From the NCBI RefSeq assembly GCF_006442795.2, contig NZ_CP083956.1:4937501-5001500 (forward strand): a stretch of 64,000 nucleotides of DNA. Direction: 5' to 3'. This stretch comes from Mesorhizobium sp. B1-1-8 (GTDB taxonomy: Bacteria; Pseudomonadota; Alphaproteobacteria; Rhizobiales; Rhizobiaceae). Shown here one piece after another: positions 1 through 11,152 of this stretch. A program made the position numbers and the translations under genes. Below the pieces are notes generated by a model, which was not told the DNA's origin, made no database searches, and saw only the letters and a program-made list of their open reading frames with translations. Positions within the stretch are counted from its first letter, which is position 1, and every line of letters begins with the position of its first letter.

Positions 1-446
1 CCTTCAAGGTGATGACCGCCGACGGCGCAAAGCCGATCACCTCGGCCGAAATCTTCGCCGGCAAGAAGGTCGTTCTGTTCGGCGTTCCCGGCGCCTTCAC
101 GCCGACCTGCAGCAACAACCACCTGCCGGGCTATCTTGAGAACCATGACGCCATCCTGGCGCGCGGCGTCGACACCATCGCCGTCGTCTCGGTCAACGAT
201 GTCCACGTGATGGGCGCCTGGGCGCGCTTCACCGGCGGCGAGGGCAAGATCCTCTATCTGGCCGACGGCAGCGGCGACTTCGCCAAATCGGTCGGGCTCG
301 ACAACGACCTTTCGGCAAGCGGCATGGGACTGCGCTCGAAGCGCTTTTCTATGATAGTCGACGACGGCAAGGTCGTGGCGCTCAATGTCGAAACCAAGCC
401 TGGTGTCGACGAGAGCGGCGCGGCCAAGATCCTCGAGCAGCTCTGA
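1..446 (+). CDS. Peroxiredoxin (Prx5/AhpE-like), 5' end outside the window
   Basis: The reading frame is already open at the window edge (codons start at base 3), so the first residues are missing; the visible part is about 147 residues. It reads through a GAFTPTCSNNHLPGY segment, the peroxidatic-cysteine loop of the atypical 2-Cys or 1-Cys peroxiredoxin 5 family, and later has a conserved R-S-K-R-F segment. The family reduces hydrogen peroxide and alkyl hydroperoxides in the cytoplasm using thiol donors such as glutathione/glutaredoxin. The GTG and ATG at bases 9 and 12 are internal, because the usual family N-terminus lies upstream. Its stop overlaps the start of the next gene by one base (TGATG), suggesting translational coupling. 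Confidence 0.93.
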   Translation, partial: FKVMTADGAKPITSAEIFAGKKVVLFGVPGAFTPTCSNNHLPGYLENHDAILARGVDTIAVVSVNDVHVMGAWARFTGGEGKILYLADGSGDFAKSVGLDNDLSASGMGLRSKRFSMIVDDGKVVALNVETKPGVDESGAAKILEQL

Positions 447-925
447 TGCTCGACATCGTCTGGCGTGCGGTGGCGATCGGCATCGGCGCCACGGTGTTCA
501 TGGATGTCTGGGCGATTTTTCTCAACAAGGCATTCGGCCTGCCTCGGTCGAATTGGGGGCTGGTCGGGCGCTGGGTCCGGCACCTGCCGGAGAAGATCTT
601 CCACGATGACATCGGCAAGGCAGCACCCTATGCGCATGAGAAGGCGCTGGGCTGGGCCTTTCACTATCTGGTCGGTATCGTCTACGGCGTGATCCTGGTC
701 ATGCTCGCGGGAGCGGGCTGGCTCGCCGCGCCGACCTTCCTGCCGGCCTTCATCCTCGGCATCGTCACCGTCGGCGCCGGCTGGTTCCTGCTGGCGCCGG
801 GCCTGGGCGCCGGCTGGGCGGCATCCAAACTGCCCAACCCGATGCTGGTCCGCGCGCTCAACCTCATCTCGCACACGGTGTTCGCGCTCGGCCTATTCTC
901 GACGGCGCTGGTGATCCGTCAGTAG
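446..925 (+). CDS. DUF2938 family membrane protein
   Basis: A 159-residue protein with about four hydrophobic segments (roughly residues 5-28, 67-90, 93-115 and 133-155). The N-terminal pattern of a short helix with [10 protein letters not shown], then [10 protein letters not shown], matches the DUF2938 family, which has no established function. The ATG overlaps the stop of the peroxiredoxin gene, so the two are probably one transcript. The last seven bases overlap the 3' end of rnhA on the other strand. The family assignment is from recalled sequence pattern; a role in redox stress is only suggested by the neighbour. Confidence 0.8.
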   Translation: MLDIVWRAVAIGIGATVFMDVWAIFLNKAFGLPRSNWGLVGRWVRHLPEKIFHDDIGKAAPYAHEKALGWAFHYLVGIVYGVILVMLAGAGWLAAPTFLPAFILGIVTVGAGWFLLAPGLGAGWAASKLPNPMLVRALNLISHTVFALGLFSTALVIRQ

Positions 926-1446
926 CTCTGCGTCGAACGCCTGGGCGCCGGTTTGCGCGCCGACGCGCGGCCTTCCTTGGGCGCCGTCGTGACCGGCACG
1001 GATCGTACCGGCTTGAACGGTGCCATGCCTTGCCTTGCCAGCTCGTCGGCGCGCTCATTCTCGGGATGGCCGGCATGGCCCTTCACCCAGTGCCAGATGA
1101 TCTTGTGGCGCCTGGTGGCCTCGTCCAGCGCCTGCCACAGTTCGCCGTTCTTGACCGGCTTCCTGTCGGCGGTCTTCCAGCCGTTCTTCTTCCAGCCATG
1201 GATCCATTTGGAAATGCCGTCCATGACGTATTTGCTGTCGGTGTAAAGGTCGACCGTGCAGGGTTCCTTCAACGCATCGAGCGCGGTGATGGCGGCGAGC
1301 AATTCCATGCGGTTGTTGGTGGTCTCGGCCTCGCCGCCCGATAATTCCCTGGTGGCGCCGTTGTAGCGCAGCACGGCGCCCCAGCCGCCTGGGCCGGGAT
1401 TGCCCGAGCAGGCGCCATCGGTGAAAATTTCGACGCTCTTGTTCAT
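919..1446 (-). CDS. rnhA: Ribonuclease HI
   Basis: A 175-residue protein with the full RNase HI fold. The catalytic carboxylates sit at the same positions as in the E. coli enzyme: D10, E48, D70 and D134, with H124 in the [11 protein letters not shown] loop. It degrades the RNA strand of RNA-DNA hybrids (R-loops, primers) in the cytoplasm. It has the basic handle region (KKNGWK near residues 86-91) and an extra basic, proline-rich C-terminal tail of about 25 residues beyond the usual 155. It is the last gene of the cox-surf1-ispH-thrB series and is separated from thrB by only 18 bases. Its 3' end overlaps the convergent DUF2938 gene. Confidence 0.97.
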   Translation of the reverse strand: MNKSVEIFTDGACSGNPGPGGWGAVLRYNGATRELSGGEAETTNNRMELLAAITALDALKEPCTVDLYTDSKYVMDGISKWIHGWKKNGWKTADRKPVKNGELWQALDEATRRHKIIWHWVKGHAGHPENERADELARQGMAPFKPVRSVPVTTAPKEGRASARKPAPRRSTQSY

Positions 1447-1464
1447 GTCAGCGCATATTCCCGT

Positions 1465-2427
1465 TCATGTCAGTCCATATTCCGAAGCAGATTTGATCGC
1501 CCGGTGGAAGCGCATCCTGCGGATATATTCGGTCGGATCGCGTTTCATGACCAGGCCGCCGTCGGGAATGGTCAGCCAGTCATAGAGCCTGGTCAGCATG
1601 AAGCGCAGCGCCGAGCCGCGCGCCAGCATCGGCAGCGCCGCCTTCTCGTCGCCTTCGAGCGGCCGCACGGACTGGTAGCCGGCAAGCAGCGCCGTGCCCT
1701 TGGTGAGGTTGAAGGAAAAATCCTTCTCGAAGCACCAGGCATTGAGGCAGGTGGCGACATCATAGGCATAGAGGTCGTCGCAGGCGAAATAGAAGTCGAT
1801 CAGGCCCGACAGCTTCTCGCCAAGGAAGAAGACATTGTCCGGGAAGAGATCGGCATGGATGATGCCTTGCGGCAGGCCTGTCGGCCAATCACGCTCGAAA
1901 TCGAGGAAGTCAGCATCGACTTCGGCCGCCAACCCCGGCTCGACCTCGTCGGCGCGGCCGCGCGATGCGTCCCACAGTTTGCGCCAGCCATCGATGCCAA
2001 GTGAATTTTCTCTCTTCATCGGGAAGTCCTGGCCGGCCAGATGGAGTTCGGCCAGCGCCTTGCCGACCTCGCCGCAATGCGCCGCCGTCGGGCGCCTGAG
2101 CGACAGGCCCTCGAGAAAGGTGATGATAACCGCAGGCCGGCCGGCGAGTGTGCCGATGACGGTGCCGTCATGCGCGGTGACCGGAAGCGGGCAGGAAATG
2201 CCCTTTCTGGCGAGATGACCCATCAGGCCGAGGAAGAACGGCAAGTCCGCCTTGTCGACGCGCTTCTCGTAGAGCGTCAGGATATAGGAGCCGCTGGAGG
2301 CATGGACCAGGAAGTTGGAATTCTCGGTGCCTTCGGCGATGCCCTTGTAGGACAAGAGCTCGCCGACCGGATAGGCCTTCAGGAACGCGCCGAGCTCGTT
2401 TTCGTTGACGTCGGTGTAGACGGCCAT
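1465..2427 (-). CDS. thrB: Homoserine kinase (choline-kinase-fold type)
   Basis: A 320-residue protein that phosphorylates L-homoserine in threonine biosynthesis. It belongs to the APH/choline kinase fold found in alphaproteobacteria and pseudomonads rather than the GHMP-type ThrB of E. coli. The Brenner-type catalytic loop [10 protein letters not shown] is at residues 191-200 and the metal-binding DFYFACDD at 211-218. The N-terminal MAVYTDV start is typical of the family. It starts 6 bases after the ispH stop and runs into rnhA, so it is probably translated from the same message. Confidence 0.96.
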   Translation of the reverse strand: MAVYTDVNENELGAFLKAYPVGELLSYKGIAEGTENSNFLVHASSGSYILTLYEKRVDKADLPFFLGLMGHLARKGISCPLPVTAHDGTVIGTLAGRPAVIITFLEGLSLRRPTAAHCGEVGKALAELHLAGQDFPMKRENSLGIDGWRKLWDASRGRADEVEPGLAAEVDADFLDFERDWPTGLPQGIIHADLFPDNVFFLGEKLSGLIDFYFACDDLYAYDVATCLNAWCFEKDFSFNLTKGTALLAGYQSVRPLEGDEKAALPMLARGSALRFMLTRLYDWLTIPDGGLVMKRDPTEYIRRMRFHRAIKSASEYGLT

Positions 2428-2433
2428 CTGGCT

Positions 2434-3438
2434 TCACGCGGCTCCGTTGACGAAGGCCATGTCGGCCGCCGTCAGTTCGACATCGCGCAATACCCGCATC
2501 ACCGGAAAGTCCTCCGTTTCCGTCGCCGTGACGGCCAGATCGATGGTGACGTCGAAGCGCTGCCGGAAGGCGTCGACGATTTCGTCGACGATGATTTCCG
2601 GCGCGGACGCGCCGGCCGACAGGCCCAATGTCGAAATGTCGGCGATGTCATTCCACGGAATTTCGGCGGCGCGCTGCACGAGAAGCGACATCGCAGCGCC
2701 GGCGCGCTCCGCCACTTCGACAAGGCGGCGCGAATTGGAGGAATTGGGCGCGCCGACGATCAGGAAGAGGTCGGCGCCGGCGGCCGTCTCCTTCACCGCC
2801 TCCTGGCGGTTGGTGGTGGCATAGCAGATCGATTCGGCGGCCGGAGCATGGAGTTCCGGAAAACGCTCCTGCAGCGCCCGGATGATGCCGGCGGTGTCCT
2901 CGACCGACAGCGTCGTCTGGGTGACGAAACCAAGGGCCGCCGGATCGGCGGGGACGAAGCGCGCGGCGTCCGCCTCGGTCTCGATCAGGGTCACCGCGCC
3001 TTCCGGCAATTGGCCCATCGTGCCGATCACTTCGGGATGGCCGGCGTGGCCGATCAGCAGCACATGGCGGCCGAGCCGCTGATGGCGCATCGCCTGCTTG
3101 TGCACCTTCGATACCAGTGGACAGGTGGCGTCGAGGTAGAAAAGATTGCGTGCCTGGGCGTCCGCCGGCACCGATTTCGGCACGCCGTGCGCTGAAAAGA
3201 CGACCGGCGACTTCCGATGCTCAACCGGTATCTCGGACAGTTCCTCGATGAACACCGCGCCCAGGGCCTGCAGCCCCTCGACGACATAGCGGTTATGAAC
3301 GATCTCGTGGCGAACATAGACCGGCGCGCCGTATTTCTTCAGCGCCAGCACGACGATCTGGATGGCGCGGTCGACGCCGGCGCAGAAGCCGCGCGGCTGG
3401 CAGAGCCTGATCGTCAGCGGTGGCTTTGTCTCAATCAT
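2434..3438 (-). CDS. ispH: 4-hydroxy-3-methylbut-2-enyl diphosphate reductase
   Basis: A 334-residue enzyme for the last step of the MEP isoprenoid pathway, converting HMBPP to IPP and DMAPP with a [4Fe-4S] cluster. The cluster cysteines lie in [10 protein letters not shown] (C19), in [12 protein letters not shown] and in [11 protein letters not shown], and the SNSRRL substrate-binding motif is present. I chose the ATG at 3438, giving [12 protein letters not shown]. The open frame extends upstream to 3561, but that part is just read-through of an intergenic palindrome (3482-3524). Dxs of the same pathway lies at 19.8 kb. Confidence 0.96.
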   Translation of the reverse strand: MIETKPPLTIRLCQPRGFCAGVDRAIQIVVLALKKYGAPVYVRHEIVHNRYVVEGLQALGAVFIEELSEIPVEHRKSPVVFSAHGVPKSVPADAQARNLFYLDATCPLVSKVHKQAMRHQRLGRHVLLIGHAGHPEVIGTMGQLPEGAVTLIETEADAARFVPADPAALGFVTQTTLSVEDTAGIIRALQERFPELHAPAAESICYATTNRQEAVKETAAGADLFLIVGAPNSSNSRRLVEVAERAGAAMSLLVQRAAEIPWNDIADISTLGLSAGASAPEIIVDEIVDAFRQRFDVTIDLAVTATETEDFPVMRVLRDVELTAADMAFVNGAA

Positions 3439-3481
3439 GATTGTTGGCCGGTTCAGTCGGAAACTATCTGTTCGTTTTGAC

Positions 3482-3524
3482 GCAATTCCGGACGGAAAAC
3501 CGCTCACACTTTTCCTGGAATTGC
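3482..3524. repeat. Intergenic palindrome, family 1, copy 1
   Basis: A 43-base imperfect palindrome, with GCAATTCC at one end and GGAATTGC at the other and an inner GGACGGAAAACCG that is shared with the other copies. It lies about 50 bases beyond the surf1 stop, in the surf1-ispH gap. Other copies: 4803-4846, 19163-19206 and 19698-19740. On the sense strand of the upstream gene each copy ends in CGTCCGGAATTGC or a close variant. Confidence 0.85.
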
Positions 3525-3573
3525 TCAAGGCGAAATGATGCGCGTACCCCTGCCCTGTCAAGAGCGGCGGCCA

Positions 3574-4329
3574 TCACCCTTTCTTCGCCGGGCGGCGCAG
3601 CCTGAGGATCAGGATGGCGGCAAGGGCGGCGGCCAGACCGTACCAGGTGACGGCATATTGCAGATGATTGTTCGGCAAATCGATGATGGTGACGCCGCCG
3701 ACCGGCAGGCCGCCGGGGTTCGGCGTGTTGTCGGCATCAATGAAGAACGGCACCAGCATGGCGCCGGCCGGCAGGCCGGCGCTTTTGGCCATCGCGTCGC
3801 GATCCTTCCAATAGAAGATGTTCTTGGCGACGTCGTTGTCGGGAAGCATCATCGACGGCTTTCCCGGCAGCGGATTGCGGGCAAGCCCGGTCACCGTCAC
3901 CTTGCCCGCAACCTCGCCCTGCCGGCGCCTGGCCGGATCCTTGAGGTCGTAGGGAACGAAGCCGCGATTGACCAGCACGAAGCGGCCGTCGTCGAGCTGC
4001 AAGGGCGTGTAGACGTTGAAGCCGGCGTCGCCTTCCCAGGTGGCGTAGAAATGCCGCTCGCCCTGATGCAGGAAGGTGCCGGTCACCGTCACCGGCGTGT
4101 AGTCGATGTCGCCCGAGGCGGCGAATTCCTTCTCCGCGTCGGCCAGCGGCAGCGGCGCGGCATGGGTGCGCCTGTCGATGGTCTCGATCAGGCCTTCCTT
4201 CCAGTGCAGACGCTGGACCTGCCAGGTGCCGAGACCGACAAGAATGGCGAACAGGACGAGGCCGAGGCCAAGCAGCAATGCAGGGCGCGGCCGCGACCGG
4301 CCGGCGGTCAAACCGGTCGTCTCGCTCAC
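3574..4329 (-). CDS. surf1: SURF1 family cytochrome oxidase assembly protein
   Basis: A 251-residue inner-membrane protein that helps insert heme a into subunit I of the aa3 oxidase. There is one transmembrane helix near the N-terminus (about residues 17-36) running into LGTWQVQRLHWKE, a central periplasmic domain with the family segment LVNRGFVP, and a second helix after NNHLQYAVTWYGLA near the C-terminus. I chose the GTG at 4329: its GTGA overlaps the TGA of the DUF983 gene and gives an N-terminus (VSETTG...) of normal length. The open frame continues upstream to 4584, but that part is antisense-quality sequence overlapping DUF983. Confidence 0.93.
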   Translation of the reverse strand: MSETTGLTAGRSRPRPALLLGLGLVLFAILVGLGTWQVQRLHWKEGLIETIDRRTHAAPLPLADAEKEFAASGDIDYTPVTVTGTFLHQGERHFYATWEGDAGFNVYTPLQLDDGRFVLVNRGFVPYDLKDPARRRQGEVAGKVTVTGLARNPLPGKPSMMLPDNDVAKNIFYWKDRDAMAKSAGLPAGAMLVPFFIDADNTPNPGGLPVGGVTIIDLPNNHLQYAVTWYGLAAALAAILILRLRRPAKKG

Positions 4330-4712
4330 TGACCGAAATCCAGCCTGCCCTCGGCGGCCTTCCTCGCGTATTGCAAGGTGATCAGCACGCCCTTGATCAG
4401 GCGCAGCGCCGTCAGACTCAGCACCAGCGCCAGCGGTATCCACAATATGAAATGCAGCCAGAGCGGCGGGTTGAGCGTTACTTCCATCCAGAGCGCCAGG
4501 CCGACGACGATGAAGCCGATGATCAGGATGACGAACACCGCCGGACCGTCGCCGGCATCGGCGAAGGAATAGTCGAGGCCGCAATTATAGCAGCGCTTGC
4601 CGACGCCGAGAAAGCCGGAGAACAGCTTGCCTTCGCCGCAGCGCGGGCAGCGGCCGTGCAGGCCGGCCGAGATCGGGTCGATGGGTGGCCAGATCGCCTT
4701 GTCTTCGCTCAT
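4326..4712 (-). CDS. DUF983 family membrane protein
   Basis: A 128-residue protein with an N-terminal zinc-ribbon-like part (CPRCGEGKLF, then CYNCGLDY, about residues 22-47) and two hydrophobic helices (about 55-78 and 85-110). DUF983 proteins sit in alphaproteobacterial cox operons between coxC and surf1, so a role in oxidase assembly or metal handling is likely but unproven. I chose the ATG at 4712 (MSEDKAIWPP), not the one at 4757. The stop overlaps the surf1 GTG start. Confidence 0.9.
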   Translation of the reverse strand: MSEDKAIWPPIDPISAGLHGRCPRCGEGKLFSGFLGVGKRCYNCGLDYSFADAGDGPAVFVILIIGFIVVGLALWMEVTLNPPLWLHFILWIPLALVLSLTALRLIKGVLITLQYARKAAEGRLDFGQ

Positions 4713-4802
4713 GTCAGGTATCCTAGAAGCATTCCGCGCAAAAGATAAGGCGGCCACGTCGCCGCAGCCGCCCTGGCAATCTGTGAACCTTATTTGCTTG
4801 AA

Positions 4803-4846
4803 GCAATTCCGGACGGAAAACCGCTGCGCGCCTTTCCTGGACTTGC
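4803..4846. repeat. Intergenic palindrome, family 1, copy 2
   Basis: GCAATTCCGGACGG at one end and CCTGGACTTGC at the other, the same family as 3482-3524. It begins only 5 bases past the coxC stop, inside the cox operon, and has the same orientation relative to its upstream gene as the other copies. Confidence 0.85.
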
Positions 4847-4851
4847 CTTGA

Positions 4852-5733
4852 TCAATGGGGTTCGATCATCGCGCCGTTCGAAGCCCAGACATAGATCGCG
4901 CTGAACAGGAACAGCCAGACCACGTCGACGAAGTGCCAGTACCAGGCGGCGGCCTCGAAGCCGAAATGCTGCTTCGGCGTGAACTCGCCGCGCATCGCGC
5001 GCACCAGGCAGACCAGAAGGAAGATGGTGCCGATGATTACATGGAAGCCGTGGAAACCGGTCGCCATGAAGAAGGTGGCGCCGTAGATGGAGTCCTTGAA
5101 GCCAAACGGCGCGTGCATGTACTCGTAGGCCTGCACCATGGTGAACAGCATGCCGAGACCGACGGTCAGCACCAGGCCGTTGATCAGGCCCTTGCGGTCG
5201 CCGTGGATGAGCGAGTGGTGCGCCCAGGTTACCGTCGTGCCCGACAACAAAAGGATGATGGTGTTGTAGAGCGGCAGGTGGAAGGGATCGAGCACCTCCA
5301 GCCCCTTCGGCGGCCAGACGCCGCCGGTGAAGGCGGCGCGGGCATACTGGTCTGCCTCGCCGGGAAACAGGCTGGCATCGAAGAAGGCCCAGAACCAGGC
5401 GACGAAGAACATCACCTCCGAGGCGATGAACATGATCATGCCGTAGCGCAGGTGCAGCGATACGACGCGCGTATGATAACCCTCGTGCGCCTCCTTGATG
5501 GTATCCGACCACCAGGCGAACATCGTGTAGACGACGATGAGCAGGCCGATGAAGAACAGCCACGGATTGGCGATGTTGTGGCCGAAGACCGGGAAGTTGC
5601 CGGCCTTGAGATACTGCATCAGGCAGACCCCGCCGATCGCCATGACAAGCGCGCCGATGGCGCCCAGGAAGGGCCACGGGCTGGGATCGACGAGATGGTA
5701 GTCGTGGTTCGGTTTTGCGTGCGCGTCTGCCAT
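4852..5733 (-). CDS. coxC: Cytochrome c oxidase subunit III (aa3 type)
   Basis: A 293-residue integral membrane protein with seven predicted helices, beginning [18 protein letters not shown] as in alphaproteobacterial CoxC. It has the long [20 protein letters not shown] segment and the C-terminal [14 protein letters not shown] helix typical of subunit III, which stabilises the catalytic core and lines the proton and oxygen entry path. It follows ctaG by one base on the minus strand. A family 1 palindrome follows its stop. Confidence 0.97.
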   Translation of the reverse strand: MADAHAKPNHDYHLVDPSPWPFLGAIGALVMAIGGVCLMQYLKAGNFPVFGHNIANPWLFFIGLLIVVYTMFAWWSDTIKEAHEGYHTRVVSLHLRYGMIMFIASEVMFFVAWFWAFFDASLFPGEADQYARAAFTGGVWPPKGLEVLDPFHLPLYNTIILLLSGTTVTWAHHSLIHGDRKGLINGLVLTVGLGMLFTMVQAYEYMHAPFGFKDSIYGATFFMATGFHGFHVIIGTIFLLVCLVRAMRGEFTPKQHFGFEAAAWYWHFVDVVWLFLFSAIYVWASNGAMIEPH

Positions 5734-5734
5734 A

Positions 5735-6373
5735 TCAACCCCCGAGGCTTGCTTCGGTATCTGGAATTTTTTTGCTGGTGCCGGCGGCCGGTGCGGACGA
5801 CGCGACCGGCTGTTTCTTTTCGACCGGGAACATCGTGTAGGACAAGGTGATGGTCTTCAGGTCCTTCAGTTCCGGCACGTTGACGATGTCTGGATCGACA
5901 TAGAACACGACCGGCATATCCAGCGTCTCGCCGGGCTTCAGCGTCGTGTCGGTGAAGCAGAAGCATTCCACCTTGTTGAAATAGGCGCCGGCCATTTCCG
6001 GCTGCACGTTGAAGGTGGCGCGGCCGGTGATGGAACGGTCGAATTTGTTGGTCGCGCTGTAATGCGCCTGCGCCGTCGCGCCGATCTTGACGGTCACCGA
6101 ACGGGCGACCGGCTCGAACTGCCAGGGAATGCCGTTGGTGTTGGCATCGAAGCGGATGGTGATGTCGCGGTCGAGCACGCGGCCGGCATATTGCTTCTCG
6201 ACACGCTGTGTGGTGCCGCCATAGCCGGTGGCCTGGCAAAACATCCTGTAGAGCGGCACCGCCGCATAGGCCATGCCGATCATGCCGGTGAAAAAGGCAA
6301 GGCAGACGGCCGCGACGACGCAGTTGCTGCTGTTCCTGCCGGGCTTGGCGTCGCCGCTCATCGCCGGCCTCAC
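5735..6373 (-). CDS. ctaG: Cytochrome c oxidase assembly protein CtaG/Cox11
   Basis: Up to 212 residues: one N-terminal transmembrane helix (about residues 17-40) and a periplasmic beta-domain with the copper-binding CFCF motif (in [12 protein letters not shown]). It delivers copper to the CuB site of subunit I. Two starts are possible: a GTG at 6373 whose GTGA overlaps the stop of the small coxF gene, and an ATG at 6361 (MSGDAKPG). I give the longer form because the overlap pattern is used repeatedly in this operon, but the ATG is equally defensible. Confidence 0.94.
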   Translation of the reverse strand: MRPAMSGDAKPGRNSSNCVVAAVCLAFFTGMIGMAYAAVPLYRMFCQATGYGGTTQRVEKQYAGRVLDRDITIRFDANTNGIPWQFEPVARSVTVKIGATAQAHYSATNKFDRSITGRATFNVQPEMAGAYFNKVECFCFTDTTLKPGETLDMPVVFYVDPDIVNVPELKDLKTITLSYTMFPVEKKQPVASSAPAAGTSKKIPDTEASLGG

Positions 6374-6537
6374 ATCAGGCCCGAGGGATGATGGCCGAAC
6401 CTCACCATCGTGGCGATGTAGAAGATGGCGACGAGCGCCGCCAGCGCAACGCCGATGGCGATGGAGCGGCTGCGCCGCGCCTTCTGCTGGCGTTCGGTCA
6501 AGGTGACCAGTTCAAGCTTCTTGTCGGCCACGCTCAT
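6370..6537 (-). CDS. coxF: Small CoxF-like membrane protein
   Basis: A 55-residue protein that is easy to miss. It reads [12 protein letters not shown], then a charged stretch ([11 protein letters not shown]), one hydrophobic helix (about residues 26-44) and a short tail. The ATG overlaps the ctaB stop (ATGA) and its TGA overlaps the possible GTG start of ctaG, so it is tightly coupled at both ends. A small one-helix protein at exactly this place between ctaB and ctaG is known in alphaproteobacterial cox operons as CoxF; its role is not settled. The frame and codon use fit its neighbours. Confidence 0.88.
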   Translation of the reverse strand: MSVADKKLELVTLTERQQKARRSRSIAIGVALAALVAIFYIATMVRFGHHPSGLM

Positions 6538-7478
6538 GCTCCCCCCGTCATGAAGGCGCGGCCGACCACGCTGTCGACGAGGTAGGCGGCGAAAATGGCG
6601 AAGAGATAGAGCAGCGAATAGCCGAACAGCGCCTTGGCAGGCTTCATGGCGCGGTCATCGCCGGCCATGCCGAGCACCTTCCAGGCATACCAGACGAAGC
6701 CAGCGCCGAGCAAAGCGGCAATCGTGCCATACCCGGCCGTGGTGTAGCCGAGCGCCCAGGGCAGCACGCCGACCGGCGCCAGGATCAGCGCGTAGGCGAA
6801 AATCTGGCGGCGGGTCGAAGCAGGGCCGGCGACATTCGGCATCATCGGGACGCCGGCGCGGGCGTAATCGTCCGACTTGAACAGGGCAAGGGCCCAAAAA
6901 TGCGGCGGCGTCCAGAGGAAGATGATGAGGAACAGGATCAGGCTTTCGAGGCTCACCGTCCCGGTCACCGCCGCCCAGCCGATCACCGGCGGGATGGCGC
7001 CCGCGGCGCCGCCAATGACGATGTTCTGCGGTGTCCAGCGCTTCAGCCACATCGTGTAGATGACGGCGTAGAAGAAGATGGTGAAGGCGAGAAGTGCTGC
7101 CGACAGCCAGTTGATCAGGACGCCGAGCGTCATCACCGACAGCACCGACAGCACCAGGCCGAAGCTCAGCGCCTCGCCGGGCGTGACGCGGCCGGCCGGC
7201 ACGGGACGGCCGGCGGTCCTGGTCATCACCGCATCGATGTCGGCGTCGTACCACATGTTGAGCGCGCCCGAGGCGCCGGCGCCGATGGCAATCGCCAGGA
7301 TGGCGATCACCGCCAGCAGCGGATTGATGGAGACTGGTGCTGCGACCAGGCCGACGAAAGCGGTGAACACGACCAGCGACATGACGCGCGGCTTCAGCAG
7401 GGCGAAGAAATCGCCCGCGGTCGCTTCCGACATGCGAAAGCCCGCTTCGTCCATCAATCTGTCGTCGGCAAGGGCCAT
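6534..7478 (-). CDS. ctaB: Protoheme IX farnesyltransferase (heme O synthase)
   Basis: A 314-residue UbiA-family prenyltransferase with about nine helices. The first aspartate-rich motif is [15 protein letters not shown] and the second is in the [14 protein letters not shown] loop. It attaches a farnesyl group to heme b, the first step to heme a for the oxidase encoded beside it. The start [16 protein letters not shown] is followed by the family-typical [13 protein letters not shown]. It overlaps coxF by 4 bases. Confidence 0.97.
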   Translation of the reverse strand: MALADDRLMDEAGFRMSEATAGDFFALLKPRVMSLVVFTAFVGLVAAPVSINPLLAVIAILAIAIGAGASGALNMWYDADIDAVMTRTAGRPVPAGRVTPGEALSFGLVLSVLSVMTLGVLINWLSAALLAFTIFFYAVIYTMWLKRWTPQNIVIGGAAGAIPPVIGWAAVTGTVSLESLILFLIIFLWTPPHFWALALFKSDDYARAGVPMMPNVAGPASTRRQIFAYALILAPVGVLPWALGYTTAGYGTIAALLGAGFVWYAWKVLGMAGDDRAMKPAKALFGYSLLYLFAIFAAYLVDSVVGRAFMTGGA

Positions 7479-7552
7479 GCGTACTTAAAGTCCATCATTC
7501 CGTTGGCCAAGACCGCCGGGCCGGCCGGCAGTCTTGTAGTTCAGGCAGCCGC

Positions 7553-10130
<2,578 letters not shown>

Positions 10131-10459
10131 CGCCCTCTCGTCTCCCACTTCCTGCGATCGCGTCGCACCGATAACGGACGATGCCGGGATCGGGAATCCC
10201 GGGTCCGTCCCTAGGCTGGTTCAAACCATACTCTACTTCCCTCCGCAAGAAAGGAGCGGACGGGACCGTGCGGCATTTTTGCGCGCAGCTCTGACGACGT
10301 CTTCGGCTATCGTCCCGCGATAGAGCGGGCGGTCGCAATTCGGGCGAAATTGCTATGGAAAAGCGCGTCGTTGCTGGTGCCGGGGCGGACCGGCGGCGGT
10401 GTCGTCCTTTACTTGGCCTTGGCGCAGCTTAAAGTGCCGTGATTCGCAATGGAGCCGTC
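10131..10459. other. Divergent intergenic region between coxB and the IalB-like gene
   Basis: 329 bases with no open frame I believe. It must hold the cox promoter (reading left) and the promoter of the IalB-like gene (reading right). I see no convincing -35/-10 pair for either. The only clear structure is the stem-loop at 10175-10207, which would lie in the coxB leader. Confidence 0.6.
10175..10207 (-). promoter_or_regulatory. Stem-loop in the probable coxB leader
   Basis: CCGGGAT (10184-10190) pairs with ATCCCGG (10196-10202) around a five-base loop, and outer bases 10175-10179 can pair with 10203-10207. It lies 45-77 bases before the coxB start. It could influence leader structure or translation, or be chance in GC-rich DNA. 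Confidence 0.35.
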
Positions 10460-11011
10460 ATGTATTCCTGGCTTTCGAGATTGGGGCTTCCGAGAAGCTT
10501 GGCACAGCTCGTCCTTGCCGCCTTGCTTGGCGCCGGTCTCAGCGGCGGCGCCGTCGCCGCGCCGACCAATGCCTCGCCGCCCAGCGGCACGGTCAAGTCG
10601 ACGCATGGGGCATGGTCGATCATTTGCGACACGCCGGCCGGAGCGACCTCCGAGCAATGCGTGATGATGCAGAACGTCGTCGCCGAGGACCGTCCGGAGA
10701 TGGGGCTTTCGGTGGTGGTGCTGCGCACCGCCGACAACAAAGCCGAGATCCTGCGCGTGCTGGCGCCGCTCGGCGTGCTCTTGCCCAACGGCCTCGGCCT
10801 CAATGTCGACGGCAAGGACATCGGCCGCGCCTATTTCGTGCGCTGCTTCCAGGACGGCTGCTATGCCGAGGTGATCCTGGAAAAGCCGCTGCTCGACACG
10901 CTGAAGAGCGGCACCTCGGCCACTTTCATCGTCTTCCAGACGCCGGAGGAAGGCATCGGCATTCCCGTCGATCTCAAGGGCTTTGCCGAAGGCTTCGCCG
11001 CCCTTCCCTGA
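10460..11011 (+). CDS. Invasion-associated locus B (IalB) family secreted protein
   Basis: 183 residues with a clear signal peptide (LVLAALLGAGLSGGAVAAP, cleavage near residue 34). The mature domain contains HGAWSIICD and paired cysteines (SEQCVMM, VRCFQDGCYAEV), the pattern of the IalB family first named in Bartonella. The members are periplasmic proteins of unclear biochemical role. I chose the ATG at 10460 because GGAG at 10450 is well spaced; a GTG at 10439 is in frame but has no ribosome site. It reads away from the cox operon. Confidence 0.88.
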   Translation: MYSWLSRLGLPRSLAQLVLAALLGAGLSGGAVAAPTNASPPSGTVKSTHGAWSIICDTPAGATSEQCVMMQNVVAEDRPEMGLSVVVLRTADNKAEILRVLAPLGVLLPNGLGLNVDGKDIGRAYFVRCFQDGCYAEVILEKPLLDTLKSGTSATFIVFQTPEEGIGIPVDLKGFAEGFAALP

Positions 11012-11152
11012 CTTGAATATCCTGTCGGCAGAATTGCTGTCGCCCGCACGCGGCAACAACGGTAGTCGCGTTCTCGTCGCCGCCGATTGTGTTGGCCTGC
11101 CACAACCCCTACATCGGAGAGATCGGCGAAATCTGCCAATGGACACTTTGCG

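Noticed and set aside
2041..3195. A long plus-strand open frame over thrB and ispH
   Set aside because: Antisense to two genes with clear family motifs; composition typical of a shadow frame.
3439..3561. N-terminal extension of IspH
   Set aside because: It translates the intergenic palindrome (GFPSGIASK is the sign of that repeat) and is not part of the IspH family.
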